NCBI GenBank assembly: GCA_015345905.1
Contig: JADDTR010000014.1
Location: 558,001-622,000, forward strand
Length of the DNA stretch: 64,000 nucleotides
Direction of reading: 5' to 3'
Source of the DNA: Aotearoamyces nothofagi
Taxonomy: Eukaryota; Ascomycota; Leotiomycetes; Leotiales; Tympanidaceae
Shown: positions 44,926-56,028 of the stretch, in pieces
Layout of the letters: each line of letters starts with the position of its first letter
Numbering within the stretch: position 1 is the stretch's first letter
The notes under the pieces: model-generated
The model's input: only the letters and a program-made list of their open reading frames with translations
The model's database searches: none
Told to the model about the DNA's origin: nothing
Made by a program: the position numbers and the translations under genes

Positions 44926-46689
44926 GGCTGGTGGTTCTAGCAGAAGCGCAGCCGCAGATCGGGTGTTGTTTGTTGGTTGTAGAGCTAGAGGGCGTGAGTG
45001 TGAAATACGCGGTGGGAGGCAGATCAGGGTTTCGTGAGCTCTGTCTTGCTTCAGTCCTTACCGAAGGCTATCGCACGCCCCAAGACCGGCGAACAGTCGA
45101 TTCCTCCCTGTTTCGGGGAGTTGCAAAACCTTATAGGCGATTATTCTCCTTGCCGTCGTCAAATTGGCGTGTTCACCGTCGCAGGGACCACCTGATACGC
45201 GTAGCTGTGCCGCTGTCCCATGCGCGACGGCGCCGTCGCCGTCGCTATCTCTTATCGCAATCTGATATCAGACCCAGGTGACGGCACTGTACCAAGCACC
45301 TTGGCGCCCACGATACCTCAGTCTCGACGGAATTGATTGTTCCCAGAGAGCATCAATGCTGGCTTCCCTCACAGCTCGGTTGATTGCTGTGGATCTCTAT
45401 AAGCTGCGTGTAAAGATCACATTTCGTCTTGCTGGAAGACCTCTTGGGATGCGAGCCATAGCATTCCGGAACGAGCAGGCTGTCAGCTATGCAGCTACAG
45501 CATATAGATATCCCACTGGCAGGCGTGGTTCTTGCCGCCTCATTGCCAGCCCTAGAGTCTTCCATGCGATTGCAGGAGTTGGCAACTCCTCAGCAAATGC
45601 TTCCCCAATGCTTAAACTCGCCGGCTCTATGGAGACCCATTTGGCCACCAAAGGCACAGTACTGTCCAAGAGCTGGCTGCAATTTCCCTCCTTACAGTAC
45701 ATACCAAAATTGATATTAAGTCGTCGCTCGATTTGATATCTCAATGGATAAGAAACACGTACTGGACGTCCTACTATGGAAAAGGGCGGACTAGATTTAC
45801 TGGTCTATCAGCCGACGTTATACAAGCAGAGGAATCATCTACACAAATTACACCGGCACCACCTCGTGTAGCCTGCGATCTTAGAAAAGACGAGGGCGTT
45901 GTGCAACTTCTCAAGCACCTCTAATGCAAGGCAGTGTATGGAGTGAATATGTTGATATTTGTGGCTAATAACGGCGGGGTATACCATGGCGACATAGCTA
46001 ATTCAGAAGAATGGCTCAAGCTTCGACAAAATAATTCAAAAGGATCGGCTGGAGGTCCAAGATTTACGAGTCTGAGATAGAAGGTAGGCTACGAGAAGAT
46101 GGCAGAGCTTTGCAGGGGAGAGATACCTAGTTAACACACCAGATGAGCTTTTACCAAAGCCACGCAGGAAGGTTTCAAATGAAAGATGCAAGCGGCAGTG
46201 AACATTATCATTGAAGCGGGCCATGCAAAGGAACTGGCGAGCCAACTGTACAATCGTATAGGTCTCATAGACCGTGAACGTGGCAGCCAGCATGCCGCCA
46301 GGAACCCGCGTGGCAAAAGAGTCCACAGAACACAAAGGAAGGGAAATTGTGAGAAGACACAAGGCTTGGCAACTGGGCTTTCATCAGGAGGACGGTAAGG
46401 CTGAACTGAATCAAGACGGCAATGTACATGAGCTTAAACCAGCAAGCGGGACTGTACGCATCTGATTGTCTTACCATTTGAAGTCTTCTCGAACGTGCAG
46501 ATCGACGCACGCTGTCTCGGCTCGCGCCATTGAACTCCAGCCCAGCGATCTGCACGACGAGGCGAATTCAAGGGATTGAACGGTCCAGCAGTGAAGGATT
46601 TATATCCCTCTCGTTCCGTTCACTTCCAAGCGCCAGAACCTCCCTTCGCACTGTCCACCGTCGCCTACGCCTCGGAATCTCCTCGCACA
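44926..46689. other. intergenic region with possible gene remnant
   Basis: About 1.8 kb. On the minus strand, 46480-46100 encodes hydrophobic, protein-like sequence in two frames. One starts MVRQSDAY with LMYIAVLIQFSLTVLL, and the next contains TFTVYETYTIVQLARQF. It could be a small membrane-protein gene with an unrecognised intron, or a remnant. The rest shows nothing. Confidence 0.35.
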
Positions 46690-47694
46690 ATGTGCCTCAT
46701 CCGCAGTACGCCTCGTCCATGCAAAGCCAAGTCGAAAAAATCCAAATCTAGACGCACCAAGATATCGATCGAGGGCCGCATCAGCTCGGACGGAGAATGC
46801 ACGATCAGAACGCCAGTTCCGGTGCAGAAAATCACCACAACGATCAAGACAACGAGCAGGGTGCCGAACTTTGCGTTCTACCCGCCGTTGCTGAATGCCG
46901 ATGCGGCACGCGGAGCTGATATGGCTTCCTCGGCTCCCTCGCGGCCGCTGTATCAGCGCGAGTTTTGCCAGGCTCCGTGGACGCGCAGGCCCACTCTTGA
47001 TTTCGGGGATCCGTATGTCTGCAGCGCGCGAAGAGGACCGAGCGATCTGGTGCGCGAGGTAGAGACTGTGCGCGGCCTCGCAGAGCGCCTAGACAGGGCC
47101 TCGGATCTGCAACCCGCACGACACGAGGTGCGGGGGAGAGGTGACGGCGCGAAGGAGATGGAGAGAGAGAAGGAGAGGGAGAGGGAGAGGGAGAGGGAGA
47201 GGGAGGGACAGAGAGAGACCGAAAGAGGCCAGCAGAGGAAGGATATAGAGAACCTAGAAGCCCGCCTCCACGGCCTGGAGAAGAAGACGGCGGATGAAGC
47301 CGAGCGCGCCATGCTGGACGGGCTGGTGCGCGAGGCGCTGGCGCGCGCGGAGCAGGACCGGGATGGGGATGGGGGTGCGGAGGAGAAGCGGCGGCGCAGC
47401 GGGGAGCGGGGCGGCGACGGCCGGGCCGGGAGGAGCAGCAGCGATGGCGAGAGGGCGGCGGAGAGGGAGAGGGAGAGGGAGGGGGCGAGGAGGAGGAGCT
47501 CGATCGTGAGCATCCCGGCGAGCCTGGCGAGGTGGCTCCTGGAGCGCCTGTCGAGGGCGGAAGGGGCGGCGGGGGAGAGGGAGGCGGAGAGGGAGAGGGA
47601 GAGGGAGAGGGGGGGGGAGCGGGAGAGGTCGTTTCCTGGTGCCAGTGGGAGCGGGAGCGGGTGTGGGCTCGGTAGGGCTGGTTCTGGCTGGTGA
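46690..47694 (+). CDS. hypothetical charged, coiled-coil-like protein
   Basis: Intronless open frame of 334 residues from the first in-frame ATG. I do not recognise a family. The N-terminus is basic and Cys-containing (MCLIRSTPRPCKAKSKKSKS), then a Thr/Val-rich stretch. An aromatic/Pro segment (FAFYPPLL) follows, and then a long Arg/Glu-rich region with three runs of alternating E-R (about residues 158-173, 258-265 and 300-310). Heptad-like LEARLHGLEKKTADEAERAM and an amphipathic PASLARWLLERLSRAEG suggest coiled coils. The ER runs come from GAGAGG-type simple sequence, so part of the protein is repeat-born. The GC-rich complement is also open. It may be a lineage-specific gene. Confidence 0.45.
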   Translation: MCLIRSTPRPCKAKSKKSKSRRTKISIEGRISSDGECTIRTPVPVQKITTTIKTTSRVPNFAFYPPLLNADAARGADMASSAPSRPLYQREFCQAPWTRRPTLDFGDPYVCSARRGPSDLVREVETVRGLAERLDRASDLQPARHEVRGRGDGAKEMEREKEREREREREREGQRETERGQQRKDIENLEARLHGLEKKTADEAERAMLDGLVREALARAEQDRDGDGGAEEKRRRSGERGGDGRAGRSSSDGERAAEREREREGARRRSSIVSIPASLARWLLERLSRAEGAAGEREAERERERERGGERERSFPGASGSGSGCGLGRAGSGW

Positions 47695-48138
47695 GCACGC
47701 GATCGGTCCGGGTCACATTATTCATAGCAAGGGGTAGTCTTATTTCAAAATGCTTGCTTAAATTCCCCTCTGCTGATGGAACCGCCCGTTCACTCATGCG
47801 TCTCTCTCTATGAGAACATCTAAGTGCCTCGATCTGTCTGTCTGTCTGTCTGTCTGATCATCTAATTTTTTGGTAATATTCCTACAGATGACGCCTGCAA
47901 TGTTGTTTGCCTCTCGTAGTCAAGATGGGACAGCCGAAGTGACACGCAGCACATTATTCCCCCCCCCCCCCCCCTTCAGATCCGTTGCCTGATTATAAAT
48001 TGCCAGCAACCAACCATGCAAAGTGCCGAATCGTGACTGTGTTGTACAGTAATGAATGAAGATGAAGCCAAGCGTCGAACCCGCCCATCACGCCGCCTAT
48101 GCCAGTCCCGGCGACGAGGTGCTGTGGATCCAGCCCGT
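47695..48138. other. intergenic region with simple repeats
   Basis: Contains (TCTG)n at 47833-47856 and a run of 16 C at about 47959-47974. No gene is seen. Confidence 0.7.
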
Positions 48139-48726
48139 CTATCCCATCAGCAGGGCAGAGAAGGCGAGGAGGGCGAGCAGGAGTCCGGGAAGACGAATTG
48201 GGGAGTGTGAGGTTGCGGAACTGTTCTGGATCGCTGCTGCTGCGGACGTGGCCGTTACCGCGGTGCTGCTCGCGGTTGGGTCGACGACCGTGTAGCTGGT
48301 GATGGTGCGTGGCACGGGTGAGCCGGAGGCAGTGATGATTGTGGGATTGACGGTGATGGACGACGAGGCGGCAGTGAGGGTGCTGTTTGTGAAGATGGGC
48401 GCGGCAGTCGAGATTGAAGCGATGTCGCTCGTCGAGAGGTTTGAGATGATGGTTGTAGTGTTGACCAAGACGGGGATGGTAGTGGTCGAGGACATGTTGA
48501 AGGTCAGGGCTGCTTCTTCCAAGACGGAGACGACGGTGGAGTTGGAGAAGGTCGAGTTTGATGCGGTGCTCGATGTTGGGGCGGAGGTGAGGGTGATGAG
48601 AGTTGTGACGACAGAAGGGTTGGAGGTCGAGGTGACGGTGGATGTCGAGGGAGGTGATGTGGTTTGGGCCAAGGAGGTAGTGAGTAGTAGCGCACCAAGG
48701 GTGCTGAGCAGGGCTGCGGAGCGCAT
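48139..48726 (-). CDS. GPI-anchored Ser/Thr-rich cell-wall protein
   Basis: Intronless, 195 residues. A signal peptide (MRSAALLSTLGALLLTTSLAQ) is followed by a mature part made almost wholly of Ser, Thr, Val, Ala and Asn. It has several N-glycosylation sites (NST, NMS, NTT, NSS) and dense O-mannosylation potential. The C-terminus is hydrophobic (LPGLLLALLAFSALLMG) after a small-residue stretch (NSSATSHS), the standard arrangement for GPI attachment. No cysteine or catalytic domain is present. It is likely a structural or adhesin-like surface protein of the plasma membrane or wall. Such proteins evolve fast and the sequence gives no narrower assignment. Confidence 0.8.
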   Translation of the reverse strand: MRSAALLSTLGALLLTTSLAQTTSPPSTSTVTSTSNPSVVTTLITLTSAPTSSTASNSTFSNSTVVSVLEEAALTFNMSSTTTIPVLVNTTTIISNLSTSDIASISTAAPIFTNSTLTAASSSITVNPTIITASGSPVPRTITSYTVVDPTASSTAVTATSAAAAIQNSSATSHSPIRLPGLLLALLAFSALLMG

Positions 48727-49426
48727 TCTCGCGGTTGCGGGCCCGGAAGGCTAACCGTGCTGGTGCAACGCGGTGGAGGCTCGAGAAGCCAGGGCAGGGC
48801 GTCTGGTGTTTGCCGTCTGCGCCGACGAGTCTGTGCAGCGTCGACAGCGTCGACAGCGTCGCCCAGATGTGTTGGATAGAGGACGCAGGACGCAGGACGC
48901 AAGACGAAGCCGCCGGTCCCCAACGCTCCTTAAGTCAGGCCGACGTGGTGATTCCGCCCCCTGATTCCCGTCGACTTCTCCGCCGAGGCTGGCAGTCCAG
49001 CAGTCGGATTCCAGCACGCCGTGTCTTCGGATGGCGAGCTGGCAGAATGCGCTCGGCCGGCCCGCGGGCGCGGGGAGTGGGAGGAGGCGCGGAAAGGAAT
49101 GTACGCACGCCGCCGGCGGTCGCTACCCGGCGCGGCAATGAGAAAGGACAGGAGTGGGAAATACAGAGGACGAGGAGGGACGACGAAGGAGGGCAGAGGA
49201 AGAAGAGAAGAGGAAGAAGAGAAGAGGAAGAAGAGATGTGCAGCCGTGGATGTCCATCGCGCGAGGGTGCCCGCCATATCTTATAGACGTCGGCGCCCTC
49301 CAGAACAGCCATCTCCCCCATCTCCCCCATCCCATCCCATCCCATCTATCTCATCCCTTCTCATCCCTTCTCATCCCTTCCCTTCCCGCCGCCCTCGCCG
49401 TCTCCCATGCATCCGTCTTCTCCGTC

Positions 49427-49463
49427 GTCTCCCTCGTCTCCCTCGTCTCCCTCGTCTCCCTCG
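49427..49463. repeat. 9-bp minisatellite TCTCCCTCG
   Basis: About four head-to-tail copies. Confidence 0.9.
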
Positions 49464-50028
49464 CTTCGCCGTCTGGCAAGGAGCCGATGCCGCTCTGCTC
49501 CTCCCAGCCCCCGGCCTCGTCGTCTATCGGCGATCCGCTCCCCCCCCTGTCTACCCGTTTTGAAACGTGGGGACCCTTGAAACACATCGCGCGGCACTAG
49601 GCCGGCACTTGGCCCTACCCGAGCCAGTCAGCGGCGCGGCGGCCGCACCCCCCCCTGCGCCCCTCGTGCCAGGGGTCGCGTCCCTTACTTGGGGCGTCTG
49701 AAACGGGATTGACGTGGACAGCTGCGTTACAGTTGCGTTACAGCGTTACAGATTTACAGCTTTACAGCTCTACAGCTCTACAGCTCTACGGCTGCTCTGT
49801 CTGGCCACAGTTGAAGCTGCCGCTGGCCCGCAGATAGATGCATCACGTGTGTGCACAAGACCCCATTGGACCACCCCAGAACAGCCCCAGGACAGCATCG
49901 TACCACTATAACAGCAAGAACCCGAGAGCACTGTATGCGACACGCCCTACTGGCTGGCTCACGACGTCACCCTTGGCCCATTCCAACCGACAGCCACCGC
50001 TTCTTCTTCCACCGCTCTCCTGTTTCCT

Positions 50029-50056
50029 GTTTCCTGTTTCCTGTTTCCTGTTTCTC
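50029..50056. repeat. 7-bp array CTGTTTC
   Basis: Four exact tandem copies. Confidence 0.9.
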
Positions 50057-50966
50057 CTAGACAGGAGCGACGGGGGATGTTCTTGTTTGCGTCCAGCGTG
50101 TCTCGGCATCACGTGGTTCCCAGAGAGAGAGTCTCGTCCACCTGCGCAGTGTCTTTTGCTTTCAAGGTATGCATAGTGGCATGAGCGAACCTCGAGTCTG
50201 CTCTCATTTTCTGACAGCTGCTTGATTCATATCCATATCCATAATAGTGGCGGACAGATCGCTATCCATTCTCGGCGGCCTCCACCATAATACAGCCCAA
50301 TGTGCGTTTACAGCACTACAATATCTAATCTCTTGCTTTTGGGGGTCTGGATGTATTCGGTCCCAATAGCGTGCACGTGAGCATTCACTTTTCAAGGGTT
50401 AGTGCCTCCGTGCAGAGACAAGTTTTTTGCAGGCAACCATCTTTCCGTATTTTTCAATACCCACCCTCAGCAGCCTCTACAGATGATGGTGGAGCATTTG
50501 AAATATACAATAGCATATGCTTGAAAAATAAGATGTCCCTTTTAGAGAAACCTCGTTGCATCATTCCCATCAGTCGGCTAGCCTAGTATAATAAATCCAA
50601 TAGCATTGTCCCTTCTAGCGAACATGCTAGCACTGTTAGCAGAAGAGCTGCTCTTCCCTTCCATTCATCTATGCCTCGCAGGTCCCGTGCTGCCAAGGAT
50701 GGGAGAGATAGTATTCCATGGTTTGCCGATTTCAGGCATATCAAACACGGACAGTTCAGGTTCATACTCAGCACAGACTATAGTTCCGTTGTTGTTCTGG
50801 TAGGATCCCGAGTTCTCTCACCCAAGATGTTGCTTCGAGCCTTTGATCGAAGACTTTCGTCTTATCTCAAGGCCCACAAAAGGTGCCTGAAAGCCTATAG
50901 AGGCTTGCTCTCGCTCGGAAACCGTTCTGAGGGACAATGATTCGTTGCAGGTATTACGTCAAGCCT

Positions 50967-53076
50967 TCACGAAGGTTTGTGTCCGACTCCGAATCCAAAC
51001 CAAATCTCGTCTTTGGGAGTTGCACCATTTTCAATGCCCTCGGCCTCGCAGAGTTGTCTGTTCGCTTTAGGAATCTTCCACGTCTTCATAACCTCTGGCT
51101 GGCTCATAAATTGCATAACGAGGCCTGCCTCACTATGCCAAGCCATATGACAATGAAACGCCCACACGCCCGGATTGTCCGTAACAAATCGTAGTAGAAT
51201 CCAACCGAAGCCCTCAACAGATGCCGTATCTCGTCGAATGGGGTTTGAAAGGTCTAAATGGAGGCCTTGGTATCCTGGAAAATAGCCATGACCTTGTCCC
51301 AGGACCCAAAACTTGTGGCCATGAAGATGCATAGGGTGGTTTCCTTCGTCAAAGTTCTGAATTATAAGATCTACCACCTTGATTCCACTGTGCTGGAGGA
51401 CGAGTTCTGTCCCAAGATGAAAGGCAGCTTCATTAACGCCATCAACAGCACCAACAAATGTTGCATTATCAGAGCGAAGGCCATCGATAGTGCGGTGGAG
51501 TGACGGGGATCTAAGATCAGGGCGAAAGCTTGAGGTATTGAAAAAGCCCCTTTGAAGCCTCCAGTGTCCAATTTCAATATTATCGCGGAGATAGTAGCTA
51601 TGATCCGCCGTTGCTGGAGCTTCAATCTGCGGGGTCGGCTTGAACTCTGAATTGGCCATGTCGCGGCATTGAACAGCAAATTCTCTATCTGATTTTCGAG
51701 ATGCTGGCTGTGGTGTAGTGTCGTCAATTTGTGTCGGTTTTCTTGCAGAGTACCGTATCACTGCGCTAGCAACATCCAGGCCAGGTCCCGGTAGGCTAGG
51801 ATTCGCAAAGCAATGCGTGATCATTCGAGCATGTAGCCAAAATACTTCGGCGTTGGTGTTGTTGGCCGTGATTATTGTGCTGTAGCGTTGTGCTGGACCA
51901 ATATGCAATTGATCTTTATATAAAGGAAGGATATCCGTCCCATCAACTTCAGTAATACCAAATTGGTGTTCATCAAGCCCAACTTCAAACCAAGCAAATG
52001 CTCCCACATTGATGAATCTAAGGCGATGGTTTTTATACGCATCCAAGTCAAAAGTGGGCAGTTCTGAGAGTGTGCTGTCGCATAGCTTTCCTTTAGAAGT
52101 GGCACAATCGCGAATATTTCGTCCGTTGAGGAGAGCGCCGTCTGGAATCGGTGTATCTTCATTACCAGGCTCCAGAGATGTTTTCAGAAGACCACTACTT
52201 AAATCGTGGTAGTAATCTTGTATCATGACCACACGGTCTGATGAGTAACCAATTCGTTGTAGCTTCTTCTCATTTTGGGAATGAACAACTAGTGGGCCGA
52301 ATAGGCCATCTGATATTTGTACACCCTGGTGTCCGTGATAGTAATAAGTCCCAGACTGCCCTGATATGGTGAACTTATATCGAAACTGTCCATTAGGTGC
52401 GATTGGACATTGTGTTATGCCTGTAGTGCCGTCCATCCAGTTTGTTCCATTCTGAAAAATACCGTGAAAGTGCATCGATGTTGCTAAACAGCAACAGTCA
52501 ATATTTATAGCCAAAGCTCGTGTTGAGAATGAGCAGAATATTCCACTTACCATTGACGCTCTGATTATCAATATCTATTATCAAGGTATCTCCCTCATTA
52601 CACTCGATCATTGGGCCTGGAAATTGGCCATTGATCGTTATCATCGGCCTATAGACGCCATCTGGATTTGCAATCCTGTCAAGAATTGTCCATTTATATT
52701 CTCTAGTTTTTGGCTTTGCATTGAAATTCCAATTTGGATCCAATACGTAGTCGCTCGACGGTCGCCTGAAATCCCGACTCAATGCCAACGTGGGATTGAA
52801 TTCGTACACAATGTCCTCGACAATAAAGTGCGTTGCGAACATCATCATCGCAAAGAACACTAGAATTGTTGCGATACAAGAGCAGATCATTACCCAGCCA
52901 ATTCGAAGATGCCATTCCACCTGGTATTTCTGTTCGCCATTCTCCATATCCTTTTGCGCCAGTTCGCTCAATAATCGATGGTCTTCTCCGTCACCGAGGC
53001 TATATCTCTCCTTCATCTCCACGTCCTCAGACTCGTCGCTCGAATTCGAACGCGGCTCATCGGCGTAAGAAGCCAT
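50967..53076 (-). CDS. membrane-anchored multicopper oxidase (laccase-like)
   Basis: Two exons, 53076-52551 and 52483-50967, with a 67-bp intron; 680 residues. There is no cleaved signal peptide. An acidic cytoplasmic head of about 55 residues precedes one membrane span (about 58-82), suggesting a type II membrane protein. Copper ligands are all visible: HFHG (180-183), YYHGHQ (second His-x-His), HPMHLH (558-563) and HCHMAWH (619-625). The residue at the axial T1 position, ten after the Cys, is Leu630. Three cupredoxin domains follow normally, with TINGQFPGP in the first. Fungal relatives oxidise phenols, pigments precursors or iron; this one cannot be assigned further, and Fet3-type iron ligands were not verified. 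Confidence 0.9.
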
Positions 53077-54708
53077 GATGCAGACAACTCAAAACCAAGC
53101 TCGTGTTATCAGTCGACTCAAGATGAATTTTACTCCCATGGCAGAGATCAGATTAAAACAAAGTTTGAAGAACTTGAGCCCAGAATTACGAGTTGCAGAA
53201 GGCAACGCAGATTGAAAAACGACAGACTAGCTAAGCAAGAACCAGGTCGAGATTCGAGTGTTGGATTGCATGCGAGCTATACGCGTAGAGATCTGCAGAA
53301 AGTGGTAGCTATAATGCGAGCTATAATGCGCTTGCGTAGCAGGAGGACGAAGAGATAGGATACGAGATATGAAAGACTAGTCACCAGCTCAGGGACCGGA
53401 ATCGCTTCTTCTTTCTCGTGTCTTTGAACAAAGACAAGATGGGAAATGGGTCGTTGAAGAGCCCGGCTGAAGTGGGCCGTGTCCAGGCATCTTGGCCATC
53501 GAGCTGGTCATACTCATCGTCCTCGTCTTGGGCTTTCGCGGCATACGAAATAATGCATTCATCTTCCCTACTGACTTGGCAAGGGATCTATCAAGATGCC
53601 AGCGAATGGGGACTCCGGCGGGGTTGATAGCAAAGGCTTGTACTGTACCTGTGGCAAGAAAACGTGGTCGCGTCGAGCGTTGTAGTCGGTGTAGTTGCCA
53701 GGTTGGGCGGAGTGCATTGCCCAATAAGATACGCTGTTTTCCCCACGGGTGCCGGCCCGTTTAAGGTTGTTCGTTCAAGCTTTCCAGAACGGCCTGCGGG
53801 AGGCCCCCGGGCTATATAGTTAGCGCTCCGATAGTGAATGAAATGCTTGTCGGCGCCCCTAGGTGTACGGTCCTCGTACTGTACAAGTACAAGATCTACG
53901 ACGACCACTGCTCCAGCACCTGGATTGTTTTTCTGCTGGAGATGCTTGATCGCCGACAGCTAAGCAGCCATGCCAACTTCCCCATAAGACTGCGTTGTAT
54001 TGCATGTGTGCTACAGGACTCGTCGAGCTGAGTACGAGCATAGCGTCCACAGTGCAGGATACACATATATACTTAGCACACAAGGGTGCAGTGCAGACAG
54101 CTCTATTGCTCCAGGGAACAAGGGAACATGACCCTAGCCTTGACGCACACGGGAATCATCATCTGCCAATCGTCCGGTACACGATGTCAATCCTGTTGAG
54201 TACACCCTTGATTTCCAGCACACTTGTGGTGCCCCTTCCTGCCGTTGTGGTCGATTTGCCCTGGCAGCGCGACATTCGTGTGGCCTTCGGGCTACAGTCT
54301 GCCAGAGCACTGCCATAACGGTTGAACTGGGCGCGGCTGAGCTCGTGCCTGCATTGCTTGGCTTAAAAGGAAGGTCGATGGATACATCGGGTCTTCCAAG
54401 TAGACAAGATGGTTCCAGTCCTCGATAGAGTGTTGCTGGATGACATTTACATCGTCCTAACTGGTCGTAACCAGACCCATGCATGCTAAACAGCGCACAT
54501 CAACGAATAGTGAAAGCGGGCCAGCTATCCTCTTTCCAGTCTCTTTGGAAAATCTATGACAAGGAAATATAGTCACTAGGAAACGACCCCGTGCTCACGA
54601 CCTTCCAGTAAGTTACAAAAGATCTGTGCGATCCGCGCAGTTTTGCTTTCGTCTCGTCATCTCAATACCCAGCCTTGCACGGGCAGTTCACCGGTGAAAT
54701 CTCTCAAT
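53077..54708. other. intergenic region between oxidase and phosphatase
   Basis: About 1.6 kb between divergent genes. Several open frames are without family features. Two near-identical GTAGCTATAATGCG and GAGCTATAATGCG units lie near 53310-53330. No CACGTG phosphate box is seen before the phosphatase. Confidence 0.5.
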
Positions 54709-56028
54709 ATGCGCTTCACGAACAGCATCTCTGCTGCGGTGTTGGCTACTGTGGTCTCTGCCGTTGTCAGCCCAACTGCCACTGACCCTGCCGATGTGTA
54801 TGCAGCCCAGGCCACCGCTCTAACCCTGAGTCCAACCTCCCATGTTCAAGGCAGAGTATTCGATCGCTACGTCTCGATTTGGTTTGAGAACACCGATTAT
54901 GATCTGGCTGCAGCAGATCGTGAGTCTTCCCTCCCAACCCCAACCCCAATCGCCATGCTTATCGTAGCTTAGCCAACTTCAGCTTCTTTGCCCAGAAGGG
55001 TATCACCTTAAGCAACCTCTTTGCCGTGACCCATCCATCCGAGCCAAATTATATGGCTGCCGTCGGTGGAGAATACTTTGGGTTGGACGGTGATGCATTG
55101 ACATATGTCCAGTCCAACGTCTCCTCGGTAGTCGATCTTCTCGAGGATAGAGGTATCAGCTGGGGTCTTTACCAAGAAGACCAGCCTTACTCTGGCTACG
55201 AGGGATTCTCTTGGATTAACCAGGAGAACGGGGCGAATGACTATGTTCGCAAGCATAAGTAAGTCAATTGTAACAAATCAATGAACCTTTTTGCTGACAA
55301 GACCTAGCCCTGAAATTCTCTACAATTCTGTCACCAATAGCCCGGACCGTGCTGCCAAAATCAAGAACACCACCCTTTTCCACGAAGACCTAGCAAATGA
55401 CAGCCTCCCGCAATGGCTTTTCGTCACCCCCAACATGACCAGTGATGGACATGATACCTCAGTCACCACAGCAGGTGTCTGGCTACGCACCTTCCTCGAG
55501 CCATTGCTTACTGATACGCGGTTTATGAACAATACCCTTGTTTTGATCACCTTTGATGAGAATGAGACTTACACCATCCCTAACAAGGTTTTCAGCGTTC
55601 TCCTCGGCGATGTCGTTCCCGATTACCTTGTTGGCACCACTGACTCAAGCTTCTATGACCACTACTCTGAGATCGCTACCGTAGAGGCTAACTGGGATCT
55701 CAATACTCTTGGTCGCTACGATGTTGGTGCCAATGTCTTCGAGGTTGTTGGCGAATGCACTGGTGATAAAATCGCGGAATGGACAAAAACTAATTTCTCG
55801 AACTACTTCTTCAATGTTAGCTACCCTGGTATCTTCGCCAGCAGCTCTAGTAACTGGGCCCCTGCACCAGTACCAAACACCGAGATCACCAAGAACGGCC
55901 GCACTGTTCTTCCTGCCATCAAGGCTCAGTGGGAGAGCCAACAGAATGAGACATACTACACCGCCGATGTTGAGACTGCAGATGGATTAAACCCTCCAAT
56001 CTACCCAAGCGTTGCGGCAAAAGCTTAA
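54709..56028 (+). CDS. secreted acid phosphatase (phosphoesterase family)
   Basis: Three exons, 54709-54919, 54973-55258 and 55308-56028 (introns 53 and 49 bp); 405 residues. Extracellular phosphomonoesterase of the PF04185 phosphoesterase family, as in Aspergillus secreted acid phosphatases. It would release phosphate from organic esters. A signal peptide (MRFTNSISAAVLATVVSAVVS) is followed by FDRYVSIWFENTDYD. THPSEPNYMAAVGGEYFG with the family's Glu/Asn active-site stretch comes next. TPNMTSDGHDTSV and LITFDENETYT carry the conserved Asp/His metal ligands. Several N-glycosylation sites are present. The ATG at 54709 directly starts the signal peptide; upstream in-frame codons are not ATG. 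The length is normal and nothing looks broken. Confidence 0.92.

Larger units (their letters stand above)
48727..50966. other. GC-rich to mixed non-coding region with minisatellites
   Basis: The GC-rich part (48.8-49.8 kb) carries 8-9-bp arrays at 48836-48902, AAGAGG purine arrays at about 49195-49235 and CCCAT/CCCTT repeats at 49311-49385. A 9-bp array lies at 49427-49463, CTCTACAG units at about 49740-49795 and a 7-bp array at 50029-50056. The 50.1-50.97 kb part is ordinary. I found no gene. Confidence 0.55.

Noticed and set aside
45278-45736. 152-codon open frame
   Set aside because: No domain, no ATG-supported context or intron logic, and competing frames on the other strand.
46844-47797. 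Long Pro/Ser-rich open frame on the minus strand
   Set aside because: Its composition mirrors the purine repeats of the other strand, and no family feature is visible.
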